Below, one piece after another: positions 18,189-26,145 of a DNA stretch of 64,000 bases; position 1 is the first letter of the stretch; each line of letters opens with the position of its first letter. The position numbers and the translations under genes were made by a program. This stretch comes from Jannaschia sp. CCS1 (GTDB lineage Bacteria; Pseudomonadota; Alphaproteobacteria; Rhodobacterales; Rhodobacteraceae), in NCBI RefSeq assembly GCF_000013565.1, contig NC_007802.1:3100001-3164000 (forward strand), read 5' to 3'. Under the pieces are notes generated by a model. The model did no database searches and was not told the origin of the DNA. It worked only from the letters and a program-made list of their open reading frames with translations.

Positions 18189-19190
18189 CTACATGATGCC
18201 CAGTTCACTCAGGAAAGCACGGTGGCTTTCCACGATCTGGCCCGCGCGCTCATTGCGGGCCCCCCAATCGTCCCACACCTCCTGCAACATGGCGCGGAAG
18301 GTGGCGGCATCATCATCGCTGAACTCGATGAACTCGACCCCCAGATCATCGCGCGCCTCTGCAATCGCGGCCTCCTCCTGGTCGCCAAGGACGGTTTCCA
18401 GAGTGGTCGACAGCCCCTCACAGGCCTGTGTGAACGCGACCTGATGATCGGCAGACAGCGCGTCCCAACGTTCCATCGACACCGACATCTCCGTCACCGG
18501 CATAGAATGGCCCGCGCGGATCGAATAGGGCGCGTTCTGGTGCATTCCAAAGGCCATGTTCAGGCCGACATTTGCCAGATCCGAGGCATCAAGCGCGCCG
18601 GTTTCCAGCGCGGTGATCGCGTCACCGGGTGACAGGTTCACCAATTGCGCACCCGCGCGGGTCAGCAGGTCCGAGGGCAAGCCACCCGGCGCGCGGATTG
18701 TGATCCCGTCAAAATCCGCAACTGACCGGATCGGAACCGTTGAGGGGATCTGCTCTCCCGGCCAATGGATGACACAGATCAGATGCATCCCGTAATCCGC
18801 ATACAGGGCCTGTCCCAACTCAAGACCGCCCCCTTCGCTGAACCACCGCGCCCGGGTCGCGACATCCGGATAGGCTGACAACGTGTCGCCAAAAACCGCG
18901 AAGGCCGGATCAAGGCCCGCAAAAAACGTGGGGCCGGTATATTGCCCGTCCAGCAGGCCGTTGGTGATGGCATCTATAGTGTCCGTCGCGCCCACAACGG
19001 AGCCCGCCGGAAAAACCTGAATGTCTATGGCGCCATCGGTGGCTTCCGCCAACTCGGCGGCCATATCCTCGAACGCCGTCGTGGTCGCAGCGGTTGCGCC
19101 GAGAAATGTCTGCATACGGAAATCGTCCGCGAAAGCTGGTGCCGCCAAAAGACAAAGCGCCGTGCCCAATTTGAGGGTCTTCATCATCAT
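18189..19190 (-). CDS. TRAP transporter periplasmic binding protein (DctP-like)
   Basis: A 333-residue exported protein with a signal peptide (LKLGTALCLLAAPAFA, cleavage about residue 21). The substrate-anchoring arginine of the family sits in DFDGITIRAPGG (about residue 167), indicating a carboxylate ligand, and FPAGSVVGATDTIDAITNG matches the family N-domain. Three ATG codons stand in a row at the start; GGGAGGA is best placed for the first. It lies 41 bases downstream of the BKACE gene. Confidence 0.93.
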   Translation of the reverse strand: MMMKTLKLGTALCLLAAPAFADDFRMQTFLGATAATTTAFEDMAAELAEATDGAIDIQVFPAGSVVGATDTIDAITNGLLDGQYTGPTFFAGLDPAFAVFGDTLSAYPDVATRARWFSEGGGLELGQALYADYGMHLICVIHWPGEQIPSTVPIRSVADFDGITIRAPGGLPSDLLTRAGAQLVNLSPGDAITALETGALDASDLANVGLNMAFGMHQNAPYSIRAGHSMPVTEMSVSMERWDALSADHQVAFTQACEGLSTTLETVLGDQEEAAIAEARDDLGVEFIEFSDDDAATFRAMLQEVWDDWGARNERAGQIVESHRAFLSELGIM

Positions 19191-19231
19191 CTCGTATTCC
19201 TCCCTGAGATGTCAGTTTGCGCCCGCAGCTC

Positions 19232-20131
19232 TCAGGCCGCGATGCGAGGGGTCTTCATGTTGAGAATTTCGCGTGTCTCCGCGACACTCGCAGGTTCGCG
19301 CCCGAGGCGCCGGGCCTGATCAGCAACCTTTGCGATCACTTCAGCGTTCGTCATGTGCCGCGAGCCGTCCATGTAGGCGTAATCACCCAGGCCGATGGAG
19401 ATGTGGCCACCCGTCCGGATGATCTTCTCGGTCAGTTGGAACAGGTCGCCCTTGTAGTTCACGACCGTCCAGACCGTCTCGAACTCCGGCGGCAAGAAAG
19501 CGGTGTGGGCATCAAGCCCTGCCTCTGTGCCGGGATGACCGGCAAAGATGATCTCATCGGTCATGCAAAAGCAGATGTAGGCCGGGGCGTCGAGCACACC
19601 CATTTTCAGGAACTGCTCAATCTGGCGGGTAAAGCTGACGTTCCAGCTCACGAGGTAAGGCGTCAGGTTGTAGTGGCGGATGCGGTCTGCAAAATACATC
19701 AACGTGCCGGTGGAGTTCTTATAGATCAACTCAGTGGTATCGTACTTTCCCTCGTCCGGGTTCCACCAATCCACATTGACGCTTCCGGTATCCATCGGTG
19801 CGAAATCAGGAGCCGTCTCCGCTGACTGCATCATCTGTTCGATGGCAGCAAAGCGCCCCTTCGCGTCCGTATCGTTCGCCACATATCCCAGCGTCGGATG
19901 GATCAGAATGTCAGACTGCGCACGGATGCCTGCGTTGGTTTCCAGATAGAAATTCGGATCGTGGGACGGTGTGCCGTCTTCGTTACGTCCGTGAAAGTGG
20001 AAGATCGACGCGCCGGCATCATGGCAGGCCTTCGCATCGGCAATAACCTCGGCGGGCAGGAAGGGAACATGGGGGTTACCGATCCGCGTGGCCAGTTCAT
20101 TCACGCGCGCCTCGATGATGATATTCTGCAT
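19232..20131 (-). CDS. beta-keto acid cleavage enzyme (BKACE, DUF849 family)
   Basis: A 299-residue TIM-barrel enzyme. BKACE enzymes react a beta-keto acid with acetyl-CoA to give acetoacetate and a new acyl-CoA, using a zinc ion. Zinc-binding histidines H45 and H47 are seen in ASIFHFHGRNEDG, and the N-terminal strand IIIEARVNE and late segment GGHISIGLGDYAY match the family. ATG 20131 is preceded by GGGAGGA; an upstream in-frame codon is rejected. It is the first gene of the TRAP operon, directly downstream of the inverted repeat at 20205-20254, so its substrate or a derivative is probably what the transporter brings in. Which of the many BKACE substrates applies is unknown. Confidence 0.92.
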   Translation of the reverse strand: MQNIIIEARVNELATRIGNPHVPFLPAEVIADAKACHDAGASIFHFHGRNEDGTPSHDPNFYLETNAGIRAQSDILIHPTLGYVANDTDAKGRFAAIEQMMQSAETAPDFAPMDTGSVNVDWWNPDEGKYDTTELIYKNSTGTLMYFADRIRHYNLTPYLVSWNVSFTRQIEQFLKMGVLDAPAYICFCMTDEIIFAGHPGTEAGLDAHTAFLPPEFETVWTVVNYKGDLFQLTEKIIRTGGHISIGLGDYAYMDGSRHMTNAEVIAKVADQARRLGREPASVAETREILNMKTPRIAA

Positions 20132-20204
20132 CCAGCGTCCTCCCAAACGCCCCGCTATCGTGCGAGTCGCAGCCACGATGGCCGATCACATGTGAGAAAT
20201 CTAT

Positions 20205-20254
20205 ACTTAAGATATATACCTCTTGCACTTTTCCGCTAATTATATATCTTAAGT
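20205..20254. promoter_or_regulatory. perfect 14-bp inverted repeat, probable operator of the PAS-LuxR regulator
   Basis: ACTTAAGATATATA at 20205-20218 is repeated exactly in reverse complement, TATATATCTTAAGT, at 20241-20254. The spacer is 22 bases and the arm centres are 36 bases apart. The arms lie in the AT-rich gap between the divergent BKACE and LuxR genes. The right arm ends three bases before the regulator start at 20258, so binding there would block its expression. Confidence 0.75.
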
Positions 20255-20257
20255 TAT

Positions 20258-21136
20258 ATGTCCCAGCGTGAAAACCCCCAAAACTCGTCACAAGATGTCG
20301 CCGATCTGCTTGGCGGCGCTTTTGCCGGGCACACGATGCAGCGCTTGCGAACGCCGGATGGAAAGTATCGCTACTCCTATGTCAGCTCTGGTGTTCAGGC
20401 CTCTTTCGGCCTCGATCCGGAGGCTTTGATGCAGCTCCAGGATGTTGACCACAGTTGGTTGCACCCGGCCGACCGCTCCCTCTTCATTGCCGCATTGGAG
20501 CAATCCGCCGCGGCCTTGACCCGCCTGGACGAGGAAGTGCGCGTGTCGCTGGACGACGGCACCTTCAAATGGGTCCGCTCCATCGGGAACCCACGGCGGA
20601 TGCGCGACGGGACTGTCATCTGGGACGGCGTCGCGCTTGATGTCACGGATCGGCATGAGGCGAGTGAGGCGTTGGAACGAACGCTGACACAAGTCAGGCA
20701 GAATGAAACATCCGAGGGGCGGTTCTCCTACATCGCTGCCAGCGACGTTCTTGACCGATTGTCGAGCTTGCGCGCCGCGGTGGAGCAACTGGATCTGTCC
20801 GTCCCGACAGCGGCCCATGTCCACGCGGTGTTTCAGAAGTTTGAACGCGGCCTCTTTGCGGCGCGTGATCTGTTGGACGACACCGCCCTCGATGAAACGC
20901 GCCCCACCGACCATGAACCGCACAAGGACATCTCCGCCACCTTGACGCCGCGCCAACAGGATATCCTCGGTCACGTCAGTCGGGGTGCCACCAATCGCGA
21001 CATTGCCAGGGCGATGGATATCTCCGAAGGCACCGTGAAGCTGCATATATCAGCAATCCTGAAACGAACGGGCGCCCAAAACCGAACCGAGGCTGCACTG
21101 GCCTGGACCTCATCAAACGGAACTCCGCGGCGGTGA
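20258..21136 (+). CDS. PAS-domain LuxR-type transcriptional regulator
   Basis: This 292-residue protein has a PAS fold (about residues 25-135, ending GTVIWDGVALDVTDRHEA) joined to a C-terminal LuxR/FixJ-type helix-turn-helix. The latter starts LTPRQQDILGHVSRG at about 229 and has the recognition helix in ISEGTVKLHISAILKRTG. A helical linker with heptad-like spacing (about 135-220) may form the dimer contact. There is no receiver domain, so the PAS domain or a ligand is the likely input. It is transcribed away from the BKACE operon and is its best candidate regulator. No ribosome binding site is clear, and the start lies next to the inverted repeat. Confidence 0.87.
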   Translation: MSQRENPQNSSQDVADLLGGAFAGHTMQRLRTPDGKYRYSYVSSGVQASFGLDPEALMQLQDVDHSWLHPADRSLFIAALEQSAAALTRLDEEVRVSLDDGTFKWVRSIGNPRRMRDGTVIWDGVALDVTDRHEASEALERTLTQVRQNETSEGRFSYIAASDVLDRLSSLRAAVEQLDLSVPTAAHVHAVFQKFERGLFAARDLLDDTALDETRPTDHEPHKDISATLTPRQQDILGHVSRGATNRDIARAMDISEGTVKLHISAILKRTGAQNRTEAALAWTSSNGTPRR

Positions 21137-21306
21137 ACATCGCCTAGAAGCCGCGAACATTTCGGCAGGCGCTGGCCAACGACGCCTGACCGACCGCGGC
21201 ATGGCATCGACGTGTCGCCGGACGAGCGGCGGCAGCCCCGAATTGACGCCTGACGAACGATCGTTTTCCATGTGGACCAACAGGAATTCGCATCTCCTCC
21301 AAAAAA

Positions 21307-21327
21307 ATGAAACGTTTCATATTGACA
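21307..21327 (+). promoter_or_regulatory. LacI-type operator palindrome abutting a -35 element
   Basis: ATGAAACGTTTCAT at 21307-21320 is a perfect 14-bp palindrome with the central CG and TGAAACGTTTCA core typical of LacI/PurR-family operators. TTGACA (21322-21327), an exact -35 hexamer, follows one base later, 91 bases before the binding-protein gene at 21418. The -10 element is not clear (CTTCCT at 17-bp spacing). The LacI regulator encoded at 26146 is the obvious candidate binder. Confidence 0.7.
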
Positions 21328-21417
21328 GATCACAGCGGGTCTGACTTCCTGACCCGTGCCAAAGGTCCACGCCGGGAGGGCGCGACCAAGGCACCAAATA
21401 TGAATTGGGAGGCTCTT

Positions 21418-22338
21418 ATGAAGCTCTTGAAAAACACCGCCGCGGCGGTGACCGCTCTCGCTTTGTCTGTAGGTATGGCGGCAGCCCAGGATCAACCGAC
21501 CGTTGGCCTGATTATGAAGTCGCTTGCCAACGAATTCTTCCAGAACATGATGGTTGGGGCGGAAGCCCATGCCGAAGAACGCGGCGATTACGAATTGCTG
21601 GCCGTCGGAATGCAGAACGAAACCGACTTCGAGTCGCAGATCAACGCGGTGGAGAACTTCATCACCCAGGGCGTTGATGCCATCGTTGTCGCCCCGGCGG
21701 ATTCGCGCGCCATGGTACGGCCCCTGCGCCGCGCGATGGAGGCAGGCATCACCGTGATCAACTTCGACGTGGCGCTGGACACCGGCGCGATGGAACAGCA
21801 AGGCATTGAGCTTGCCTTTGTTGGGCCCGACAACCGGATGGGTGCAGAGATGGCGGGCAACGCCCTTGGGGAAGCTCTTGGCGAAGGCGGGCGTGTTGTC
21901 ATCATCGAAGGCAACCCGGGCGCGGATAACGCAACTCAGCGGCGCTTGGGGTTTGAAGATGCAATTGCCACCCACGGTCTTGAACTTCTCGAAAGCCGCA
22001 CCGCCCATTGGGAAACGGAAGAAGCCAATCAGGTGTTCGCTGCGATGCTGACGGCGCATCCGGATCTACAAGGTGTGATGGCGGCAAACGATTCGATGGC
22101 GATCGGTGTGATCGAAGCGCTGGATGCCGCGGGCCGCGATGACATTCTTGTCGTTGGCTTCGACGCCGTCCCCGCCGTTCTGCCAATGATAGAAGATGGC
22201 CGGATGTTGGCCACCGTGGATCAGTTCGGGCAGGCCATGGCAGCCAACGCCATCGACCTGGCGCTGGAGGTGCTTGAAACGGGCGTGGATCTTGAAGGTT
22301 GGGTCCGCACGCCGATCGAGCTTGTGACAGCCAACTAA
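21418..22338 (+). CDS. periplasmic sugar-binding protein, ribose type (RbsB-like)
   Basis: A 306-residue exported protein. The signal peptide ends around AALALSVGMAAAQ, and the mature part begins QPTVGLIMKSLANEFFQNM. It shows type-I periplasmic-binding landmarks: DAIVVAPADSRAMVRPLRRA, INFDVALD, FVGPDNRMGAEMAGN, IIEGNPGADNATQRRLGF, MAANDSMAIGVIEA and VVGFDAVP. These resemble ribose, allose or galactose binders. ATG 21418 has GGGAGG at the right distance; the frame extends back to 21307, but that start lies in the operator palindrome. It heads a plus-strand importer/kinase/LacI operon. Confidence 0.93.
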   Translation: MKLLKNTAAAVTALALSVGMAAAQDQPTVGLIMKSLANEFFQNMMVGAEAHAEERGDYELLAVGMQNETDFESQINAVENFITQGVDAIVVAPADSRAMVRPLRRAMEAGITVINFDVALDTGAMEQQGIELAFVGPDNRMGAEMAGNALGEALGEGGRVVIIEGNPGADNATQRRLGFEDAIATHGLELLESRTAHWETEEANQVFAAMLTAHPDLQGVMAANDSMAIGVIEALDAAGRDDILVVGFDAVPAVLPMIEDGRMLATVDQFGQAMAANAIDLALEVLETGVDLEGWVRTPIELVTAN

Positions 22339-22425
22339 CGACCACGACGACCCATCTCTCCCTGCGACCAGGCAGGTGTCCGCCGCATCCGGCGGGCACC
22401 GGTCTGCACAACCGGACTGCTTACC

Positions 22426-23964
22426 ATGCGGCAATCTTCCTCAGCACCGCTTCTGACGGTTCAAGATCTGCGTAAATCCTTTGGCGGTGTTCATGCCCTC
22501 GAAGGCGTCAGCTTTGAACTTGAACAGGGCGAAATCCACGCCCTTGTCGGCGAAAACGGGGCCGGGAAGTCCACGTTGATCAAGGTTCTGTCCGGTGTTC
22601 ACGCCTTTGATGCAGGCACGATCACTCTGGACGGGCAGCCCTATGTTCCTGCCAATCCCCATGCGGCCAAGATAGCTGGCCTTCAGGTGGTGCACCAGGA
22701 ATTCAACCTTCTCAATGACCTCAGCGTGGCTGAGAATATCTCGATTGAGGCGATGCCGAAAACCCGGCTGAAATTGCTGGATCGCCGAGAGATGAACCGC
22801 CGCGCCCGAACGGCGCTGGATGCCATCGGATTGGAAGATGTCGATGTAAGCGCGCGCGTCAGAACGCTGGGGATCGCGCATCGGCAGCTGGTTGAGATCG
22901 CCCGCGCGCTGCAAAGCGACAGTCGCATCCTGATCCTCGATGAACCCACCGCGACCCTGACGGAACGCGAAACGATCCGTTTGTTCGAGATCATCCGCGA
23001 TATCCGCAAGCGCGGCGTTACGATTGTCTTCGTGTCCCACCACCTCAACGAAGTGTTCGATATCTGCGACCGTGTCACCGTGTTCCGCAATGGCAATACG
23101 ATTACGACTGAATTGATCGCCGACACCACCCCCGACCATGTCGTGCGCCACATGGTCGGGCGCGAATTGGCGGGCACGGATGACATGCACCCCAGCCAGG
23201 CTGCGGAGGACGTGGTGCTGGAGGTATCTGGCCTGCGGACCATGGCGAACAAGACCGACAGCAGCGTCAGTTTCCAGCTTCACCGAGGTGAGATTCTGGG
23301 GATTGCAGGGCTGGTCGGGGCTGGCAGGACCGAGGTGCTGCGTGGCCTCTTCGGCGCCGATCCCATCCAGGCTGGGTCGATTTCCGTAAATGGCCAGCCG
23401 GTGTCCATCGCCTCCCCCAGCGATGCAATTTCCAAGGGCATCGGCTTCGTCACCGAAGATCGCAAGGAGGAAGGCCTGATCCTTGATATGCCTATCACCG
23501 CGAATTCTTCGCTGGTGGATCTGTCGTCCGTCACCAAACGCGGATTGCTGCAATTCTCCAAGGAAAACGAGATGGCCCGCAACGGCGCGGATATGCTGCA
23601 CCTGAAATACGGCAAACTTTCCGATGCGGCGGCCAGTCTGTCGGGGGGCAATCAACAAAAGGTGGTTCTGGCGAAGTGGTTGGCCAAGCAGCCCTCGATC
23701 CTGTTTCTGGATGAGCCGACGCGCGGCGTCGATGTGGGGGCCAAGGCCGAGATCTATGGCATCCTCCGCGATCTTGCGCGCAGGGGCATGTCGATGATCG
23801 TCGTCTCCTCGGAAATGCCGGAACTGATCACCCTGTCGGACCGGATCATGGTGATGGCCAATCATACGATCCAGGGCGTTTTGCCACGCGCAGACGTCAC
23901 CCAGGAACGGATCCTGAAACTCGCCTACGGGCAACACGGCGATATGGAAAGACAAACAGCATGA
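22426..23964 (+). CDS. sugar ABC transporter ATP-binding protein with two ABC domains (RbsA/MglA-like)
   Basis: A 512-residue duplicated ATPase. The first domain has Walker A GENGAGKST (about 43-51), the degenerate signature LGIAHRQLVEIARAL and Walker B ILILDEPTATLT. The second domain has a modified P-loop (GLVGAGRTEVLRG), the proper signature LSGGNQQKVVLAKWL and Walker B ILFLDEPTRGVDVG. This asymmetry is normal for the monosaccharide family. The gene follows the binding protein by 87 bases and overlaps the permease by four (ATGA). Confidence 0.95.
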   Translation: MRQSSSAPLLTVQDLRKSFGGVHALEGVSFELEQGEIHALVGENGAGKSTLIKVLSGVHAFDAGTITLDGQPYVPANPHAAKIAGLQVVHQEFNLLNDLSVAENISIEAMPKTRLKLLDRREMNRRARTALDAIGLEDVDVSARVRTLGIAHRQLVEIARALQSDSRILILDEPTATLTERETIRLFEIIRDIRKRGVTIVFVSHHLNEVFDICDRVTVFRNGNTITTELIADTTPDHVVRHMVGRELAGTDDMHPSQAAEDVVLEVSGLRTMANKTDSSVSFQLHRGEILGIAGLVGAGRTEVLRGLFGADPIQAGSISVNGQPVSIASPSDAISKGIGFVTEDRKEEGLILDMPITANSSLVDLSSVTKRGLLQFSKENEMARNGADMLHLKYGKLSDAAASLSGGNQQKVVLAKWLAKQPSILFLDEPTRGVDVGAKAEIYGILRDLARRGMSMIVVSSEMPELITLSDRIMVMANHTIQGVLPRADVTQERILKLAYGQHGDMERQTA

Positions 23965-24974
23965 ACACGCAGACCCCCGGTGCCCAACCGCCCCCAGCCA
24001 GCGGACCCGCACCGCGCGCCCTGACGCTGCGCGGCATCATCAACAAAGCCGGGATTGGCCTGGCGCTGGTTCTCCTGATCATCTTCTTCTCGGTCACAAC
24101 CGAGTTTTTCCTGACCCCCAACAACATCACCAACATCCTGACGCAGATCACGATCAACCTGATCCTCGCGGTCGGCATGACATTTGTCATTCTCATCGGT
24201 GGTATCGATCTGTCGGTCGGGTCGGTCATGGCCTTTTCCGCGGTGGTCGCGGGCAAGGTCATCACGCTGCCCGGTATGGGTCCGACAGAGTTGATCATTC
24301 TGGCCGTTCTGGCCGGTCTGATCGCGGGCATGATCTGCGGGATGATCAATGGCGCGATCAGTGCCTATTGGTCGTTGCCGTCGTTCATCATCACGCTTGG
24401 GATGCTGAACATCGCGCGCGGTGCCGGGCTTCAGATTTCGGGCGCGCAAACAATCTATGCCTTCCCCTTCGCGTTTGAGGAATTCGGCTCGATCCTGATC
24501 TATGGCGTCCCGGTTGTCTTCCTGGTGGCGCTGGCCCTTGTCGGTGTTGCCTGGTTCGTGCTGAACAGCACGGTCTTCGGTCGCCTGATCTACGGGATCG
24601 GCAACAATGAGGAAGCCGTCCGCCTTGCCGGTCATCCGGTGTTCTGGATCAAGGTCGCCGCCTTCACGATCTGTGGCATGACCGCAGGCATCGCTGCGAT
24701 CATCTACATGGCGCGCCTCAATATCTCGTCGCCCATTGCGGGCATCGGGTTTGAGCTGAACGCCATCGCCGCCGTCATCATCGGCGGCACCAGCCTGAAT
24801 GGCGGGCGCGGATCGGTGATCGGCACGCTGTTGGGCGCATTCATCATCGGGGTGCTCGCCAACGGTCTGATCCTGATCGGGCTGAGTGATTTCATGCGCC
24901 AGATGATCACCGGGGTTGTCATCGTCGTGGCCGTCATTCTGGACCATTATCGCGCAAAGTACTCTGCCTCATGA
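23961..24974 (+). CDS. sugar ABC transporter permease (RbsC-like)
   Basis: A 337-residue inner-membrane protein with about nine or ten helices. RbsC-type signatures are FVILIGGIDLSVGSVMAFSA, GMINGAISAYWSLPSFIITLG and AVIIGGTSLNGGRGSVIGTL. A proline-rich cytoplasmic N-terminus of about 25 residues precedes helix 1. Its start overlaps the ATPase stop, and its stop overlaps the start of the 60-residue ORF at 24971, both as ATGA. Confidence 0.95.
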   Translation: MNTQTPGAQPPPASGPAPRALTLRGIINKAGIGLALVLLIIFFSVTTEFFLTPNNITNILTQITINLILAVGMTFVILIGGIDLSVGSVMAFSAVVAGKVITLPGMGPTELIILAVLAGLIAGMICGMINGAISAYWSLPSFIITLGMLNIARGAGLQISGAQTIYAFPFAFEEFGSILIYGVPVVFLVALALVGVAWFVLNSTVFGRLIYGIGNNEEAVRLAGHPVFWIKVAAFTICGMTAGIAAIIYMARLNISSPIAGIGFELNAIAAVIIGGTSLNGGRGSVIGTLLGAFIIGVLANGLILIGLSDFMRQMITGVVIVVAVILDHYRAKYSAS

Positions 24975-25153
24975 ACCGCATACCGCTGCTTGACCGTCCC
25001 CTCGCCATATTGGTCGCGGAGCGGGCGGATCTGGACGGTACCTTTATCGCCAATACCGCGCAGCCTTGCTTTGCGGGCGGCCGGGTGATCATCCGCACCG
25101 CAAAGTGCATGCCCAGCCCCAATCTTGTCCCGGCCAGCGGGGTGCCCTTGTGA
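24971..25153 (+). CDS. 60-residue ORF coupled to permease and kinase, function unknown
   Basis: This small frame starts at an ATG overlapping the permease stop (ATGA at 24971-24974) and ends at a TGA overlapping the GTG start of the kinase (GTGA at 25150-25153). Double coupling and the absence of any untranslated gap argue that ribosomes pass through it. The product, beginning MNRIPLLDRPLAILVAERAD, has no signal peptide, membrane helix or motif I recognise, and is too short for a ribose pyranase (RbsD) or mutarotase. It could be a truncated former gene kept for coupling, or a true small protein. Confidence 0.5.
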   Translation: MNRIPLLDRPLAILVAERADLDGTFIANTAQPCFAGGRVIIRTAKCMPSPNLVPASGVPL

Positions 25154-26079
25154 CCTACATTTGTGTCGTTGGCAGCATCAATGTTGATCTCACCTGTTAT
25201 CTGCCGCGCTGGCCTGATCGCGGCGAAACGATCTCGGCCTTGAGGACCCAGACCGGGCTTGGGGGCAAAGGCGCCAACCAGGCCGTGGCCGCCAGAAGAC
25301 TTGGCGCTAACGTCCATCTGATCGGCGCGATCGGCGCGGACCCATTCGGGGCAGATTGCGCCCTCGCACTTCGCCAAGCCGACATCACACCGCACCTGAT
25401 GGAAGCCACAAAAACGGCCACCGGCATGGCGCTGATTGATGTGGGACCGTCAGGGGACAATATCATTCGCCTGGCCCACGGTGCGAATTATGATCTGGAC
25501 CTTGCGTTTCTGGATCAACACCGCGCTGTGATCGAAGGCTGTGCTGTGCTGCTTCTTCAAAATGAAATTCCAGTTGAGATCTCAATTGCTGCGGCCCAAC
25601 TGGCCAAGGCTGCGGGCGCTTTGGTGATCATGGATCCCGCCCCTGCCCCATCTGCCCCCTGGGGACCGGATGTCTTGCACCATTTCGATGTCATAACGCC
25701 CAATACCCATGAAGCCGGCCTGCTTCTGGGATCGACGCCCCGCACACTTGCGGATGCACGGGTCGCCGCAGCGAACTTGGCCACGATGGGACCAACCGGC
25801 GCGATTGTGACAATGGGTGGCGATGGTGTCGCCTGGCATGTCGGGGCGGACAGCGGGCAAATGCTGCCGCCGGAGACAGCCGTCATTGATACGGTCGGCG
25901 CCGGGGACTGCTTCAATGGTGCGCTTGCGGCCTATCTGGCCAAGACCCAAACCATCTCAGTCGCCATCACCGCTGCCTGCGCGGCGGCCAGCCTGTCAAC
26001 ACGCCGGGCGGGTGCCGCGGCGTCGCTTCCGACCTTGCAGGAGGTACAGAACCTTCTTGACGGGCTGGCAGTTGCTTGA
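25150..26079 (+). CDS. PfkB family carbohydrate kinase (ribokinase-like)
   Basis: A 309-residue kinase that phosphorylates a sugar with ATP. It shows the N-terminal signature GLGGKGANQAVAARRLG (about 36-52), the substrate motif VGSINVDL and the C-terminal signature DTVGAGDCFNGALAAYL with catalytic aspartate in GAGD. GTG 25150 is chosen because VTYICVVGSINVDL is the first family strand and it overlaps the preceding stop; an earlier in-frame codon at 25066 gives non-family sequence. Placement behind a ribose-type importer suggests the imported sugar or its isomerised form is the substrate. Confidence 0.92.
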   Translation: MTYICVVGSINVDLTCYLPRWPDRGETISALRTQTGLGGKGANQAVAARRLGANVHLIGAIGADPFGADCALALRQADITPHLMEATKTATGMALIDVGPSGDNIIRLAHGANYDLDLAFLDQHRAVIEGCAVLLLQNEIPVEISIAAAQLAKAAGALVIMDPAPAPSAPWGPDVLHHFDVITPNTHEAGLLLGSTPRTLADARVAAANLATMGPTGAIVTMGGDGVAWHVGADSGQMLPPETAVIDTVGAGDCFNGALAAYLAKTQTISVAITAACAAASLSTRRAGAAASLPTLQEVQNLLDGLAVA

Positions 26080-26145
26080 TTGATCCAGTCGAAACTGCGA
26101 GGTGGCCTTAACACCACGTCCTCCCCTGACTTTTTTGGAAACCGG

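Noticed and set aside
21181-21254. Direct repeat GACGCCTGAC (21181-21190 and 21245-21254)
   Set aside because: Ten bases in high-GC DNA recur by chance, and no mobile element or regulator fits.
22441-24012. Long minus-strand open frame of about 520 codons
   Set aside because: It lies opposite the double-ABC ATPase with two clear Walker and signature sets; the minus frame has no motif.
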